Assembly (NCBI GenBank): GCA_002914845.1
Contig: JXTC01000297.1
Coordinates: 204,801 to 268,800 of the forward strand
Source of the DNA: Trema orientale
Lineage: Eukaryota > Streptophyta > Magnoliopsida > Rosales > Cannabaceae
Length of the DNA: 64,000 bases
Reading direction: 5' to 3'
Below are positions 13,141-25,749 of this stretch, piece by piece. A program made the position numbers and the translations under genes. The notes below the pieces were generated by a model, which worked only from the letters and a program-made list of their open reading frames with translations, was not told where the DNA came from and ran no database searches. How positions within the stretch are numbered: position 1 is the first letter of the stretch; every line of letters begins with the position of its first letter.

Positions 13141-13342
13141 TAAAATTATTACTTGGGGTCTGATCACTTAAAAATTATTTAGTGAGAAATGGCACGCTAA
13201 TACCGTAAATTAAAATCCACCGTATTGTCCCACTACATCCTTAATCCTATGACCAAACACCCATGTTTTCAGAAACCCTATAATCAAATAACTAAAAATT
13301 CGACTCCAAGACAAAGGACCTCAAGCCCATAATATAGCCAGG

Positions 13343-14617
13343 TTAGCTCAAAACTAAATCTGTCAACAAAATCCTAGAGATATTCCCACCAATTTTCTTC
13401 CCCGGCGCATGGGAGGAGCCTCGAGGAGAAGCTTGGCCAGGCCACGATATGGAAAGTTTTCTTACTTCAGGGTACAGTACTTCATAGAATTTTAATCTCA
13501 ATAATATTGAGACACTTTTAGGCTCCGTTTGCAAACCGGATTTTGAAGAAAAAAAATTACAATGAAAAAGTCATAAGAAAAGAAAAAATAAAATGTTTTT
13601 CCTAAAAGTTTATAGAACTTTATTTTCATACTTTTGGTTTTACTAATTAATGTGTCAATATTCTATATATTAAAAGATAACATCCAATTAAATTTTTACT
13701 TTTCTTGAAAAAAATTTCAATCCTTTTTCTCAATCTAAACAAAAAAAAAATGGAATCCTTTAGAATTTTTTTTTCCTCTCCAAAAATCCAAGTTCCAAAC
13801 AAAACCAAGAGTTCTTTTGAGGTGTGTTGTGCGAATATTTAGCAACCAATGTCCATTGTCAAGGTTTTTTCTTTTTATTTTTTCCTCTTTTCTAATAAGT
13901 TCTTATTTTTTTACTTTGAGCAATTAGCTTCTCATAGATTTCCTCAAAATGCATGTACGTATCCCTCTTTATAAAGGTGACATACCTAGTGGAAGTTTAA
14001 TTATTGTTAATAATGAAAAAAGATTCATGTTTAAAATAAAATGATAATATTAACGTTTAAAACTATTAGTTTCTCCATCCTTTTTCGTTCAATGATTATA
14101 GGAGTTATTTTTTTTAAAATTTTTTTTAATGTCAAAGTGGATCAATAGTAAAAGAAGAAGAAAAAAAAAAGATCAATGATAAAGGAATAAAAATATATGG
14201 ATCGGAAATAGAGCACTAATTGTTAATACTATCTTCTCATATGATTAGTTGTCAAAGGGTGTTAATGTTGGTATGTTCTGTAAAGAGGTACCGAGAATTA
14301 GTTTATGATACATATAATCGTGTGAATATAAAATGAAAGATCAAATAATTTAGGTATTCAAAGCCTTAACTTTCGAAAAAACTCAACTCAACTAGGTGGG
14401 GTATCTCGTTACTCAACTATCAAACACAAAAATATGTTTAAAACAATTTGATTTTGTAGACTAACAAATAAATAAATCTAATATATATGTTTGAAACAAT
14501 TTGATTTCGTAGATTAACAAATAAATAAAACTTTTGAATTCACTAACCTGACTCTTCAAAGAAGATGAAGAAAATCAAGATGAGTGTAAAGAAATAAAGG
14601 GACTTAGTTTTAACCAT
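13343..14617 (-). CDS. Candidate two-exon secreted peptide precursor (tentative)
   Basis: Exon 1 would run from ATG at 14617 to 14548 and encode 23 residues, MVKTKSLYFFTLILIFFIFF then EES: a short basic start and a strongly hydrophobic core, like a secretion signal. It ends at a good donor, G|GTTAGT. Exon 2 would run from 13479 (or 13464) to TAA at 13343. Both acceptors keep the frame and give 68 or 63 residues. The mature part would contain VRKLSISWPGQASPRGSSHA followed by PGKK. Exon 2 is markedly richer in GC than the surrounding DNA, which supports coding. Plant signalling peptides often have this layout, with a signal peptide and a short basic Ser/Pro/Gly/His tail. I recognise no family for certain. 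The roughly 1.07-kb intron would contain the MITE-like stretch 13522-13808. Both acceptors have weak pyrimidine tracts, and a hydrophobic frame can arise by chance in T-rich DNA. Confidence 0.33.
13522..13808. mobile_element. Probable small MITE
   Basis: The left end GGCTCCGTTTGCAAACCGGA and the inverted right end (TTGGTTTTGTTTGGAACTTG) are similar and imperfectly complementary. Both carry the 'GTTTGGAAC' type of terminus common in short plant MITEs. Boundaries and target duplication are unclear. Confidence 0.4.
14434..14530. repeat. Tandem duplication, about 55-bp unit, two copies
   Basis: The block ATATGTTTAAAACAATTTGA, then TTTTGTAGACTAACAAATAA, is repeated at once as ATATGTTTGAAACAATTTGA, then TTTCGTAGATTAACAAATAA. 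The two copies differ at few positions. Confidence 0.75.
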
Positions 14618-15129
14618 ATTTCTATCTTGTGCATATACTAACTTCAAAACCAAATGGTGTCTTTATAGTATCTAAAGGGCTATAATACGTGTATATCATG
14701 CCATTCAAGATTGAGTTTACAACCACAAATCAAATAAATAAATTTATAAACATTATCCATCTAACCACTCATACAACTACAATACTAATTTTTCAATAAT
14801 TTATTATAAGTTTGTTCGTTCAAATTTTGATTCATTTCTAATGAAAAAGATAACTATATTCTGACAAAAATTCCCTTACTAATCTTTTTAATCGCATCTT
14901 GTTGACTATACAGCTTGGATATATAAACAAATATAAGTTAAAAACAAAAACGAAATGAATTACATTATATAATAAATATGTTTAACCTTATCTTTTGACA
15001 CTTCACAAGAGGCATTTAATTTTTTTTTTTTTTTGAGATAAAAGCTAAGTTACTTTTAAAACACATGAAAAAATTTAAACATATATATATTTTTTTGTAA
15101 TTTAGAGAATAGTTACCAAAATCTGGTAT

Positions 15130-15580
15130 AACAACAGGATTGAGAATAATCAAGAAAGTTGAACAAAATAAGAACGTATACACGACCAATTTTAAAGTGG
15201 TTCAACCTTTCGAATAAAGAATTTACATGTACTATAGTCAATACTATTTATTATAAGAGGATCCGGTGTCAATTTTTGACTGTATTTCTGCACTTATAGG
15301 CATAGGCAACTTATTACAAACAAGGTTTAAATTACAATTGTTGCACAAAATCAGGAGATATCAAAATTTTATGGTGATTTGATCCGGATTCTCTGAAACT
15401 GCCTGCAGATATCTCGGAATTCTAATAGTTTGAATAAAATCTCGATCCATTAAACCTGCTTTTTTTCTCGGGTCGCGACGTCTTGCTAGATCTCGACCAG
15501 CTTTGAATGAGCTGGTGCTTACCTTCGAGCAGCGAGAAAATTCATGCACAACAATTCGTAATCCCTTGTAAATTATACTA
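15130..15580 (-). mobile_element. Possible copia-like LTR remnant (minus orientation)
   Basis: Read on the minus strand, 15200-15150 gives GAACCACTTTAAAATTGGTC, then TTCTTATTTTGTTCAACTTT. This resembles the U5 end of many plant copia LTRs (GAACCACGTTAAAT followed by a T-rich stretch). The neighbouring 15350-15560 is unusually GC-rich and might be internal or U3 sequence. No second LTR, primer site or coding domain is recognised. Confidence 0.3.
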
Positions 15581-16171
15581 AACTAGGCAAACTTAAATTA
15601 TAACAAGCCTAGAGTGCTGAACTGTGCACCGGAATTCTTCCATGTTTAGTCAAGTTTGTATATCACTTCATTCATGCATTCATAATTTACATAAATATGT
15701 ACACATAAATTGCAAAAGCAATTATTCTTTAACAAAATTTTCTAACGATATTAAGTATGCTGATCTATGTTGTATAGATCGAATAGGACCTATTATATAT
15801 AAGAGAATCGTAATTGAATCTCATAGTCATATACATTAAAACTTGAGTGGTTAATTATATAGTTATATCTGTAAATATAGTTTTATTTGAGGTGCAACTC
15901 AGTGAGACCGGATAAAAAGTTGATAATCTGTAAATTGCTAAAATATATTTATTAAATAAAAAATTTATATCACACCTTACACCAGCTAGTCCGGAAAACG
16001 GCTTACTCACCGGCGTGGTGCGCCACTACACTTCTTAAAAAATGTGACAAATTGAAAACTTTCGTAAAACTACTAATCCCTAATCCTGGAAGTATTTTTA
16101 ATGCAGAAACATAAATTACTACTTTTTACTCTAGCTAAAATAAACATTGTTCCAACTCTTAGAAACTTTAA

Positions 16172-16692
16172 GGGGCCATTTGGATACACTTTTATTTTCT
16201 ATTTTCTGTTTAAATAAAAAAAATTATAAATTCTTTTAGAAAACATGCTTAGTAACATTGTTTTTGTTTTCTATTTAAAAAAAAATTGTAAACAAAATTA
16301 TTAAAAATTCTCACTTCCAAAATTTTTTAAACAAAAACATAGAAAGTGGTACGGTAAAATAAATTTTTAAAAATGGTATTTTTGTAAATAAATTTTTAAA
16401 AGGTGAATTTTTCTAAATAAAATTTTAAAATAGTATTTCTATCAATGGTATTTTTCTAAATAAAAATTTGAAATGATATTTTCCTAAAACTTTTTGAAAA
16501 TGGCATTTTTCTAATTCTTTGTATAGTTACCAAGTATGTTTATGTTTTTTTTTTGTTTTTTAAAACTAAAAGTGATTTGGTGTGTTACCAAGCAAATTTT
16601 CTATTTTTAAAATTTAAAAACATAAATAAAACTTTTGTTTTTGTTTTCAATTTTTATAACATAAGAAACTGAAAGTGTATCCAAACATGGCC
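16172..16692. mobile_element. Tourist-like (PIF/Harbinger) MITE, 521 bp
   Basis: Ends read GGGGCCATTTGGATACACTT on the left and GGCCATGTTTGGATACACTT inverted on the right. Both sides are flanked by TAA (16169-16171 and 16693-16695), the usual 3-bp TWA target duplication of PIF/Harbinger MITEs. The interior is AT-rich and non-coding. Confidence 0.75.
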
Positions 16693-17264
16693 TAAATAGT
16701 CATTATTTCTTGATTTTATACATATTCAATATACTATGAAAACCAAAACACACAAACATTAAATTAAAATTTCCATTTGTTGTTCATTTTTTAATAGCTT
16801 CGTATAGTTGGAAGTATTATTGTAATGTAAGAGAAAATTTTATAATGAAGGGGTATTTAAAAAGTTGAAACTGTGATCATAACCTGATTGGAAATTCATA
16901 ATTTAATTGTGAAAATGCTTAGAAAGTTCTTGAGCACTAAAACCTATATATAATGTTAAAATTTTAAGAAAAATGATATAGTGAACCAATCCATAGTTAT
17001 TTGAACATCAATTAGAGATGTATTGATACTAAAAATCATTATCATAAAAGTTGTCCATACACTATCATCATCCATGTATTGTATGGCATATAAACATACC
17101 AAATAATTATTTAGTTAAATCCTTGAAATAATTCATACAATCCAAAGACAGAAAATAATCCAAGTCTCTAAATACAATCCAACATTACCGAGTGCTCCTA
17201 ATAATAAGCCAGCACTGCTACTGTGAGCATGGTAATTCCTAGTAGAAAATCAATTATCATCCAT

Positions 17265-18015
17265 GAGCTTATTTGGTAACACTTATTTAAATAGTTTTTT
17301 ATTTTTGTTAATAAAAAAAGTGGAAATATTTTTCAAAAACGTGTTTGGTAAAACTAGTTTTATTTTTTGTTATTTTAATTTTGAAAACAAAATGTCTAAA
17401 ATTTTGAAAATAAAAATTTCTTACTTTCTAAATTTTTTTAAACAAATTTTTTAAAAAGGCTAGTATCAAAATTTAAACATATTTAGACTCACATCATCAT
17501 TTCTCTTACCGTTTTCTCTCTTATCACTATCTCTTTTGTCATTATCTCTCCTGTCACTACCTCTCTTGTTCTTTGTAAAAGTGTTATTTTTCTAAATATT
17601 TTTAAAAGTGATATTTTTCAAAATAAAAATTTTAAAAGTGGTTTTTTCTATTTGAAACTCTAAGAAATGGTAAACGCTTTTTTTTGGAGTACTTCCCAAT
17701 TTTTATTTAGAAAAATATTACTCTTTAAAGTTTTTATTTTCTAAAATACACTTTTGAAATTTATTGAGATAAATACCACCTCTTTTCCTCATTCTCTCCT
17801 TTTTTTTTTCCCTTATTGCTCTACCTTTTGATTTTTACTTTTAAAATTAAAAAGTACTAGTTACCAAACATATTTTTACTTTAAAAAATAAAAGGCAAAA
17901 ATATTAATTACCAAACACATTTTTGTTTTTAAAAATCAAAAAACAAAATAAGAAAAAGTTCTTTTGTTTCTGTGTTTAAAAAAAACAAAAAACAAAAACA
18001 TTACTAAACAATACC
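17265..18015. mobile_element. Probable AT-rich MITE
   Basis: The left end contains ATTTGGTAACACTTATTT and the inverted right end TTTAGTAATGTTTTTGTTTT. The sequence between is internally repetitive and partly self-complementary (TTACCAAACA- and TGTTTGGTAA-like words). Exact ends and duplication could not be fixed. Confidence 0.4.
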
Positions 18016-19530
18016 AATTGTGTTTTCAAAACATAGATGATTTACGTGGTTTGTATTTCTAGAAAAATTATTTATTAATCCACATATATGTAAATAGTTT
18101 GGCTATAAATCCACACATAGAAAACATAATCAAAAGGTTATATATTATAAATATCACATACGAAACAGGATAGATTGAGTACTTATCCTTTCATCTTAGC
18201 CCAAAATACTTGAATAAAAATATATGAAATCTACAATTAAAGAACTATCTGCCTAAAATGCAACAATTTACCACCAATTAAACTATATCGTGATTCAATA
18301 ATAATCTCATGGGTGATTCTATGATATATAAAACACTATTATTAATTAAAAAAAAAACAATCAGCAAATAATTGTTCAAATCGCGAATACTTTAAATTCC
18401 ATTTGAAATAATCTCAATTTTGCAAAAAATCTGTCAAGGTAATGATTGTATTAGGTCAAAACCAAAAATTTAAATCCTGCAATAAAACCATTTCTAATTA
18501 TCACCTAAACCAATGTTTGAGATTCCCGTGCCAAGATCTTACCAACGGGCAATTTATTGTGTATCAAACCACAGTTATATTATGACTTTTGGAAAATTTT
18601 TAATTTATAAAAATTCACAATTCCCAGTTTTTTTCCCTTTCCGAGCAAATAAAAATTAAAATACATTTAAACAGTAGTACTGATGAGACTGTTTTTGCAT
18701 TTTGTTTTATTATTATATCTCTTAATTTACTGTTTTTCAAATATTATGATTGTTTTTTTAGTTCATTTGTCAACCCAGTTTATTTGACTTTTTTTTTTTT
18801 CGCAGAAATTTTTAAAACAAAAAGGCACGTGCTTATAAACTAATATATACATATAGTTGGAGACTAGATTCCATTTTAGTAGTCAGAATCTTTTGTGTTT
18901 ATTTTAGTAATAATTCTATTTTCTTTTGTTTTTTTTTATTGTTATTATTTGTAAAGGATCAATATTCAGTATACGCCTTAACTATGCAAGAGAGCATTTT
19001 TTATTTTCTTGAAAAAAATGCTTGTAAGTATTTCAGTACTAATTTATGTTTAAAAAATAAGGAAAGTTCTAAATCCATCAACCATTGGACTAAGTAAGTT
19101 CATTTTTATTTTACATCACAAAAAAATTATTTTATCATTTTGTTTTTCCTTTGTACATTCATTATATTCTAAAAATAACTTTTTTTTTTTTAATTTTGTG
19201 CATTATTTATTTTGTTGTACTAAAATAGAAATAGCAAAGATGTGGCCTAAGCTATTATTAAATCAAGTTTTATTATGTTTAATCTAATTTTGATTTTTTT
19301 TTTTAAATTTTAAGTTCTTTCCTTTTATTTTGTGTGTATAATTACCTGTATTATATTATTTTTGCTTCATCTTTTTATCTATTTTATTTTCTTAAAAAAG
19401 ATAAATATAAAAATTTTGTCACAGTTTTTTTCCCCTCTTTTTACATATATGATATATGTATATATATATATATTATTAAAAGTACTGAACACCATCCAAG
19501 TATGTTTCTTACTTCTAAATTTTAATATAT
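18016..19530. other. Intergenic region, no gene supported
   Basis: Strongly AT-rich with poly-T runs. The T-rich open frame around 19332-19661 encodes a low-complexity hydrophobic string and is not credible as a gene. Confidence 0.45.
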
Positions 19531-20267
19531 ATACATGTAAGGGTCATGTTTCAATGGGGTTTTTTGTTTTTGCTCCATGGATGGGTACTTTGACCAAGTT
19601 GAAAATGACTTGCAATAGCAAGTCATTTTTACCTACAACCATTCCCATTCCAATTTTTTAGAGAATTCTCTTTCCATTTAATTAAGAATAAGATTTGAGA
19701 ATGATTTTTTAAGGAAAATAATTTGAAATGGTTTTTTAAGGAATTATTTTTAATCAGAATTATTCTTATTTAATATTTTGAGATATATGATTATTTTTTT
19801 TTTTGAAAGTGTTTTAATAATATTTTTTAAGATACATGTTTGGTCATTTTTTTTAATTATTATTTTAAGCATTTCCACGTTTTCCACTTTTACCAAATAA
19901 AAGGTTATAAGGATATCCACGTTTTTCACTTTTACCAAATAAAAGATTAGTTAGTTTTACTTTTTTTGGACTAAATACATGTTAATCATGATAAAAAAAA
20001 AATTCACGTTAGTTCCTTACAAAAAAATAACGTTAGTTATGCTTAAAAAAAATGTTAGTTCCCTGAAAATATATATATATAAATACGGTTCGAATTTTAT
20101 TGTTTTTTTTTAAAGGTAGTATTTTATTGTTTTATCTATTCTGAAATCATGAAAATGAATTTAATATATACACATATGTACACTAAGATTATAAAAAACA
20201 TCAAGTTTCATATATGACTCCTTATCAAAGTAAATTTTTTAATGCTTGCACCTATTTATGACTCCAT

Positions 20268-20269
20268 GA

Positions 20270-20301
<32 letters not shown>
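20268..20301. repeat. (AAT)n microsatellite next to the assembly gap
   Basis: About eleven AAT units run directly into the gap. Confidence 0.9.
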
Positions 20302-20746
20302 NNNNNNNNNNNNNNNNNNNNNNNNNNNNNNNNNNNNNNNNNNNNNNNNNNNNNNNNNNNNNNNNNNNNNNNNNNNNNNNNNNNNNNNNNNNNNNNNNNN
20401 NNNNNNNNNNNNNNNNNNNNNNNNNNNNNNNNNNNNNNNNNNNNNNNNNNNNNNNNNNNNNNNNNNNNNNNNNNNNNNNNNNNNNNNNNNNNNNNNNNNN
20501 NNNNNNNNNNNNNNNNNNNNNNNNNNNNNNNNNNNNNNNNNNNNNNNNNNNNNNNNNNNNNNNNNNNNNNNNNNNNNNNNNNNNNNNNNNNNNNNNNNNN
20601 NNNNNNNNNNNNNNNNNNNNNNNNNNNNNNNNNNNNNNNNNNNNNNNNNNNNNNNNNNNNNNNNNNNNNNNNNNNNNNNNNNNNNNNNNNNNNNNNNNNN
20701 NNNNNNNNNNNNNNNNNNNNNNNNNNNNNNNNNNNNNNNNNNNNNN
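20302..20746. other. Assembly gap (445 N)
   Basis: Undetermined bases lie between an (AAT)n run and a poly-A run, so a long simple repeat probably caused the assembly break. Any frame drawn across it is an artefact. Confidence 0.99.
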
Positions 20747-20964
20747 AAAAAAAAAAAATCCAACTCATAGGTCATAAACAAGTTGCCAATATTTTTATTC
20801 ATAAATAACTTTCTATATATATATACGTATTAATTAGATTATTCTTTTTTATAAAATTACTAATATCATTATAACCATTAGATTAAAATCCAATGACCCA
20901 AATTAAAGTACCCATCCATGGAGCAAAAACAAAAAACTCCATTGAAACATCACCCATACATATA

Positions 20965-23036
20965 ATTCATAATTTAATTTTTTCCTTGCATTTTTTTAAA
21001 AAAATCTGCTTTATTCCATGTATATATATTTGAAATTTTTCCTTAATTTGTTAATAAAAAGTTGTATATTTTTGTTCTAAAAAAATTACATATTTTTATG
21101 ATTTTGAAGAATAGAACAAATATCCTTCTTCTAAGGTTTAACAGTTTAAGCGATTTTTTTTTTCTTGCATACTGCTAGCATTCGCACCATATAAGTATCA
21201 TTGGTATATTTAATTCTTAGATGGTCCTTTTTGGTAACTCTAATTAAGGATAAAATTATAACTAAAATTATGAATATACTTAGTCCAATTGTTGATGGAT
21301 TTAAAACTTCTCTAAAAATAATCTGAGTTATTTTTAAAAATTAAAATAATTAAAAATACACCAATCCAAAATATATACAATGAAAAACTATTCTCTAATG
21401 GTGAGATTCATGTCATGATCTCTTTTCTATTGCAAAGAGACTGAAGAAAAGGCTAGAATAACTTTTGAAATAATAAAATTAAAAGTTATTCGAACATAAT
21501 TTTACAAACAAATTTTCAAATATTAAAAAGTTTTTGTACAATCCTTATTTTAAGATAAAATCCTGTTATCTGGAAATTATGTTTTTGAATCTCATACCAA
21601 ACAAGCTCTATGTTTTTATAAATGGGGCACTGCCATCTTTTTAACTATTAAGGTCCGTTGATTGGGCATTACATAGTACAAATATGAAGTGATCTCAAAC
21701 GTTAGGTATTACTTCGTAGAATAAAATGGCTTCTTAGAAAATTCCAGGCCCCAAAGTACTAAAAATTGAACAATCTGGGAAGGGCCAATTTTTTTGAAAA
21801 AAATCTGATTGACTCAGAAAAATATCACGTTTTAAAAAGTTTTTATAAAAATAGCAGTTAATAAATATTTAGAAAAATATTATTTTTTTTAAAAATTAGT
21901 ATTTACCAATGGTATTCGAAATAACCAGTTGAGTTACTTAGGATAACTAATGGTCAAATTATCTCAGGTAACTTGATTGGTTATTTTAAATATCTCATCA
22001 ATTAATAAAAGTGGTATTTTCATTCTAATTAAAATCCAAGATTTTTCAAACAATTTTAAAATCCGGGATTTTTCAATTTTTTTCCCGAAAAGATACCATA
22101 AAAAATCAAATTTGCTCTTAAAAGATTAGGCTAATTTTTGCAGAACAAAAGTTAGGGTATATTTTTGTGCTATTATCTTTATGTGAAAATATTGAGAATA
22201 TTAAAAGTCTCAAATATCAAAACCTTAGAATCTTCAAGGACTCAAATTAAATTAATATTTACAATTATCTTTAAACGTTACAAGTTATTGAGAATAATCT
22301 TAGAAGTTTCAAACGTTGAATATCTTAAAAGTCTGCCCACATATCCCCAAATATTTAACCTTTACCAACTCCACAACATATTACAAACTTGTAGTTGTAA
22401 TTTCTTCAGATTGATCAACATTTTCCCCCCTTCACGTTTTTTCCATTCACTAGAAACATGAAAATCTATTAAACATATTTTTGGCTTGGACTTACAAAAT
22501 AGTAAAATAGTGTTAGGCTATGTAGTATTAATAACTAATTTATCACGTGTCACCCCTATTGGATTCAGTACTCCAGTCAAATTTTTTATTTTAAGGAAAA
22601 AAAATTTATGTGAAAATTTTGATAATTACAAGAAATCTACCAATTAATTAATGGTAAGGATGGATCCTTATTTTGAGGCTCTTTGAAGAAAGATAAAGAA
22701 TATTTACTTTGATAGACATTCACAAAAAGAATAACGTCTTGCCCTTGGAATTATAGAGAGAGAAAGTATAGCGGCCCTGATCAATTTCCTCTTAAACCAA
22801 AAAGGAATTATTCTGATTTAACATGACAACGAAAAGAAACCTCGATCGACTTGGTTGAGCAAGATACTATATCGTTCTACAAGCATTCCCAAATTTATAA
22901 AGAGAGAACGAAAGCGCTATATATATATTTAATAAATTTATTGAATGCAATAAATGTATTATTAAGAACAATAGTTCTACGATTATTTGATCGTTTGTAT
23001 AAGGACTAAAAGAAAGAGTTAAAAACGAAACCTCTA
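20965..23036. other. Intergenic region and promoter side of the RTM2-like gene
   Basis: No coding frame is supported. The last few hundred bases should hold the promoter of the gene starting at 23037. A TATA-like word (TTTATAAAG) is at about 22894-22902, roughly 140 bp before the ATG. Confidence 0.45.
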
Positions 23037-24103
23037 ATGGAAAGCACGCCTTCATACGTCGACTTTGAACCCTATTGCGCTTGGCGTAAAGAAGAAGAAA
23101 TCCACACTCTTGCGGTCCATCTTCATGGTGTATATACTTAATTCAATCTCATATATATATATATATATATGCATATATACATATATTTAATTTGACATAG
23201 GAGGTATCATATATCCTCTTACTTATTCTTATTTTGTTATTATTATTATTATTTATTTTGTTTTTTTATGCATTTTTGTTTTCAACTTATATATATGTAC
23301 AATTCACTTCTTTTTCTTGAAATAAAAATAAAAATATCTACTATTACATATTAATAATTAATAGCCTTTCAAATAAAAATATTAAGGATTCATAGATGAT
23401 TAAATATGACACTTTATTAGCATTAATTATTAAATTTAGATTACTTTTAATATTCTTTTTTACGAACCAAATTAATTTAGGTAACGTAATCTGCATTTAA
23501 TAAGGAATTATTAATATACCACACTAAAAAAAAAAAAAAAAAAACTAGAAAACTATGATTAAGACAATTACATAAGTACTCATTCCCCTTTTTTCTCAAT
23601 TTTACTTAAATTTTTTTTTAAAATTTTGGGCTAATATTTGATGGTGTGGTTGTGGTATAGGTTTCAAAAGGGAGCAACTGAGGGTTCAGGTAAATGACCA
23701 GAGAATCTTAACAATTTATGGGCAACGTCTTCTGGACGAAAACAATTACTTATGGAGCCGATTCACCAAACAAGTCAAACTTCACGAAGATTGCAATGAG
23801 AACGGAATACGTGCAAAGTTTTCAAGTGGTATTCTCACCATAACCATGCCTCTCAGAATCAAAACTCCTCAGCATGATCAGCATCGTTCCGTTCACGATC
23901 ACGAGAGCTGTACTTCTAGAAAACAAAAATCAGATAATTATTCTACGCAAAGCAAAGTACGTGGTGACGATAAAGAAAAATATTGTAAGTCATCAGTACT
24001 ATTCGAAAAGGCCGCGAAAGTTGCTGCAGTTGTGCTTGTTCTTGCTGTTTCTGGAGCTTTTTTGAAGTCCATTTTTAAACAGAGATCGCCTCCTTTAAAC
24101 TAG
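23037..24103 (+). CDS. HSP20/alpha-crystallin-domain protein with C-terminal membrane anchor (RTM2-like)
   Basis: Two exons, 23037-23127 and 23661-24103, join across a 533-bp GT-AG intron in the glycine codon of HLHG|F and give 177 residues. Residues 3-95 form an alpha-crystallin domain, beginning YVDFEPYCAWRKEEEIHTLA. They continue with LRVQVNDQRILTIYGQRLL, then WSRFTKQVKLHEDCNENGIR and AKFSSGILTITMP; GILTITMP is the typical last strand. A polar, charged linker rich in His, Ser and Lys spans about 96-140. A hydrophobic segment at about 149-166 (AAKVAAVVLVLAVSGAFLK) is followed by a basic tail. This domain plus a C-terminal anchor is the layout of Arabidopsis RTM2 and its relatives, which are membrane-bound, not heat-induced, and in one case limit long-distance movement of potyviruses in phloem. 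Members of this family are usually named 'inactive RTM2-like', so a defence role here is not implied. Start is the first ATG in frame. Confidence 0.87.
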
Positions 24104-24548
24104 AGATCAATCAATGGTATCAGTTATGTTTATATATATATATATATATATATATGTATAGTAACGTTTTTCGGTTTGAATAGCTTATATCTTAAGTTGT
24201 GAAATTATTATGGGGTTTAATTTTAAAAATTAAATAAATTACTTGCTACAACCAGTTAGAACCCTGGAACGAGACGGAATGAAGTCTATTTCCATATACT
24301 TGTAATTTTAATTTATGTGTGAGCTTTTTCAGGTATATATGCATACTGTACATGGGAAGTTGTCTAATTCTAAATTATCATATTTATTGTTAGGTACTTA
24401 AGTGTTGGTATCTTATGGTAACACTCAAGTCTATGTCATTTGGGCCGCACCAAATGATCATTGGAATGAACAATCCTATATATTATAATAAATTGTCACA
24501 TAATGAAACAAATCTGCCAATTCGGTATTAAATTTGTATAGTACATGT
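24104..24548. other. 3' flank of the RTM2-like gene
   Basis: Contains a (TA)n run at about 24131-24155 and no coding frame. The 3' untranslated region of the RTM2-like gene probably lies here. Confidence 0.45.
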
Positions 24549-25599
24549 TGTTGAGTCTAGAAGTTTCTAGAGTTTAGAATTGGTAGATTTTTGGATTTTA
24601 GAATACAGAAATGGTGTGAGAACATTGACATAAGCCCAGAAGTCTTTTCAAAAGAGGATGAGGACAAAAATATTGAAAACTTGGAGGAAACGTTTTGATT
24701 TATGTTATATTCAGAAGATATTTTTAAATGGTTTTTAAAATTATCTTTTGATTTTTAAAATATGTTTTCAAAGTGTATGGTTTTATGGAATTAAATGTTT
24801 ACCTAAGAGTTTTTAATTAAAAGGTTAAATATACGTAAGTTCGCATTTTTTTCTTTCTCTACTTGTTATAACAGATTGGATTTTGGTCTAACACTAGACA
24901 TATTTTCTTTTAGAAAACGTTTTCGATAAAAACTTATTCTTAACGTATCCACTTCAACACATTCTCCATGGTTATTTAACTCGAATACAAGTCAGATTCT
25001 AACTCCTAAGGCACGATATATATCTCTATAAATACTAGTTCTCTAAAGTAAAAAAGTGAGCCTTAGTGAGTGAAAGCAAAATACTTCGAGTATTTGTGAT
25101 TTTATTGCTATAGATTTACATGAAAAGCTGCTGCAAAAATATGTTTCGAACGTAAATTCCTAGCAGCTTAAAGAGGACCTATTTGGTCTAGGGTTAATTC
25201 TTTATTCTAAATATCTTCTAAGTGTATTAATACCTTATTATTGTGTTCTTCGATTGGTAGAAGAATCTGAGTTCTTCGGGAAAAAAAGATTTGCAGTAAT
25301 GAAGGGAGTTCATCTATAACAAATAATATGAATGGTACTACTGAACAAGACTAACAAGTTGAATCTACATGGCAGCGACAAAATCAAAGAGGAAGTCTTT
25401 TTTTTTTTGTTTATGTCCGATTAGTATCTGCAATCTTTTATAACTTATTGGATTGTTCAATAACTGCGTGTGTCTCTGTGGAGTACGATGTCTGAACCAC
25501 GGAAAAATTTGCCTATATTCTTATTTTATTTTATACTTTTGGGTAATTTAATTAATTACACGATAATTTAAATTCGATAATTGTGAAACAAATGTAACA
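24549..25599 (+). mobile_element. Degenerate Ty1/copia long terminal repeat
   Basis: The left boundary TGTTGAGTC and right boundary CA enclose about 1.05 kb. The U3 part has a TATA box (CTCTATAAATACTAG, near 25022). The U5 part contains TGTCTGAACCACGGAAAAAT, the GAACCACG motif common near the 3' end of plant copia LTRs. It is followed at about 25602 by TGGTATAGATTGCGG, a decayed version of the initiator-Met tRNA primer site TGGTATCAGAGC. A gag remnant follows. No matching right-hand LTR is seen in the window. Confidence 0.72.
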
Positions 25600-25749
25600 T
25601 TTGGTATAGATTGCGGTTCACTAACGTTTGTTTGGTAAGATTTTGGGAATTTTTCTTGATCAGTTATTGTTAACGGATAGTCTGAGAGAAGGGTTCAATT
25701 TCATGCCCATCAATACTACTTGATGGAACGAACTACTAATATATATTGA

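Larger units (their letters stand above)
19540..20955. mobile_element. Non-autonomous TIR element, copy 2 (contains assembly gap)
   Basis: The left arm GGGTCATGTTTCAATGGGGT, then TTTTGCTCCATGGATGGGTA, matches the inverted right arm GGGTGATGTTTCAATGGAGT, then TTTTGCTCCATGGATGGGTA. The arms are longer than 45 bp. Nearly identical 9-mers flank it: ATACATGTA at 19531-19539 and ATACATATA at 20956-20964. This fits a Mutator-like duplication with one later change. The same family is at 12011-12827. The interior includes repeated CGTTAGTT words and an unresolved gap. Confidence 0.75.

Noticed and set aside
15361-15549. 62-codon Arg-rich minus-strand frame as a gene
   Set aside because: No known domain is seen, and it sits in what looks like LTR sequence.
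20239-20808. Long open frames on both strands across the gap
   Set aside because: They consist of undetermined bases plus (AAT)n and poly-A.
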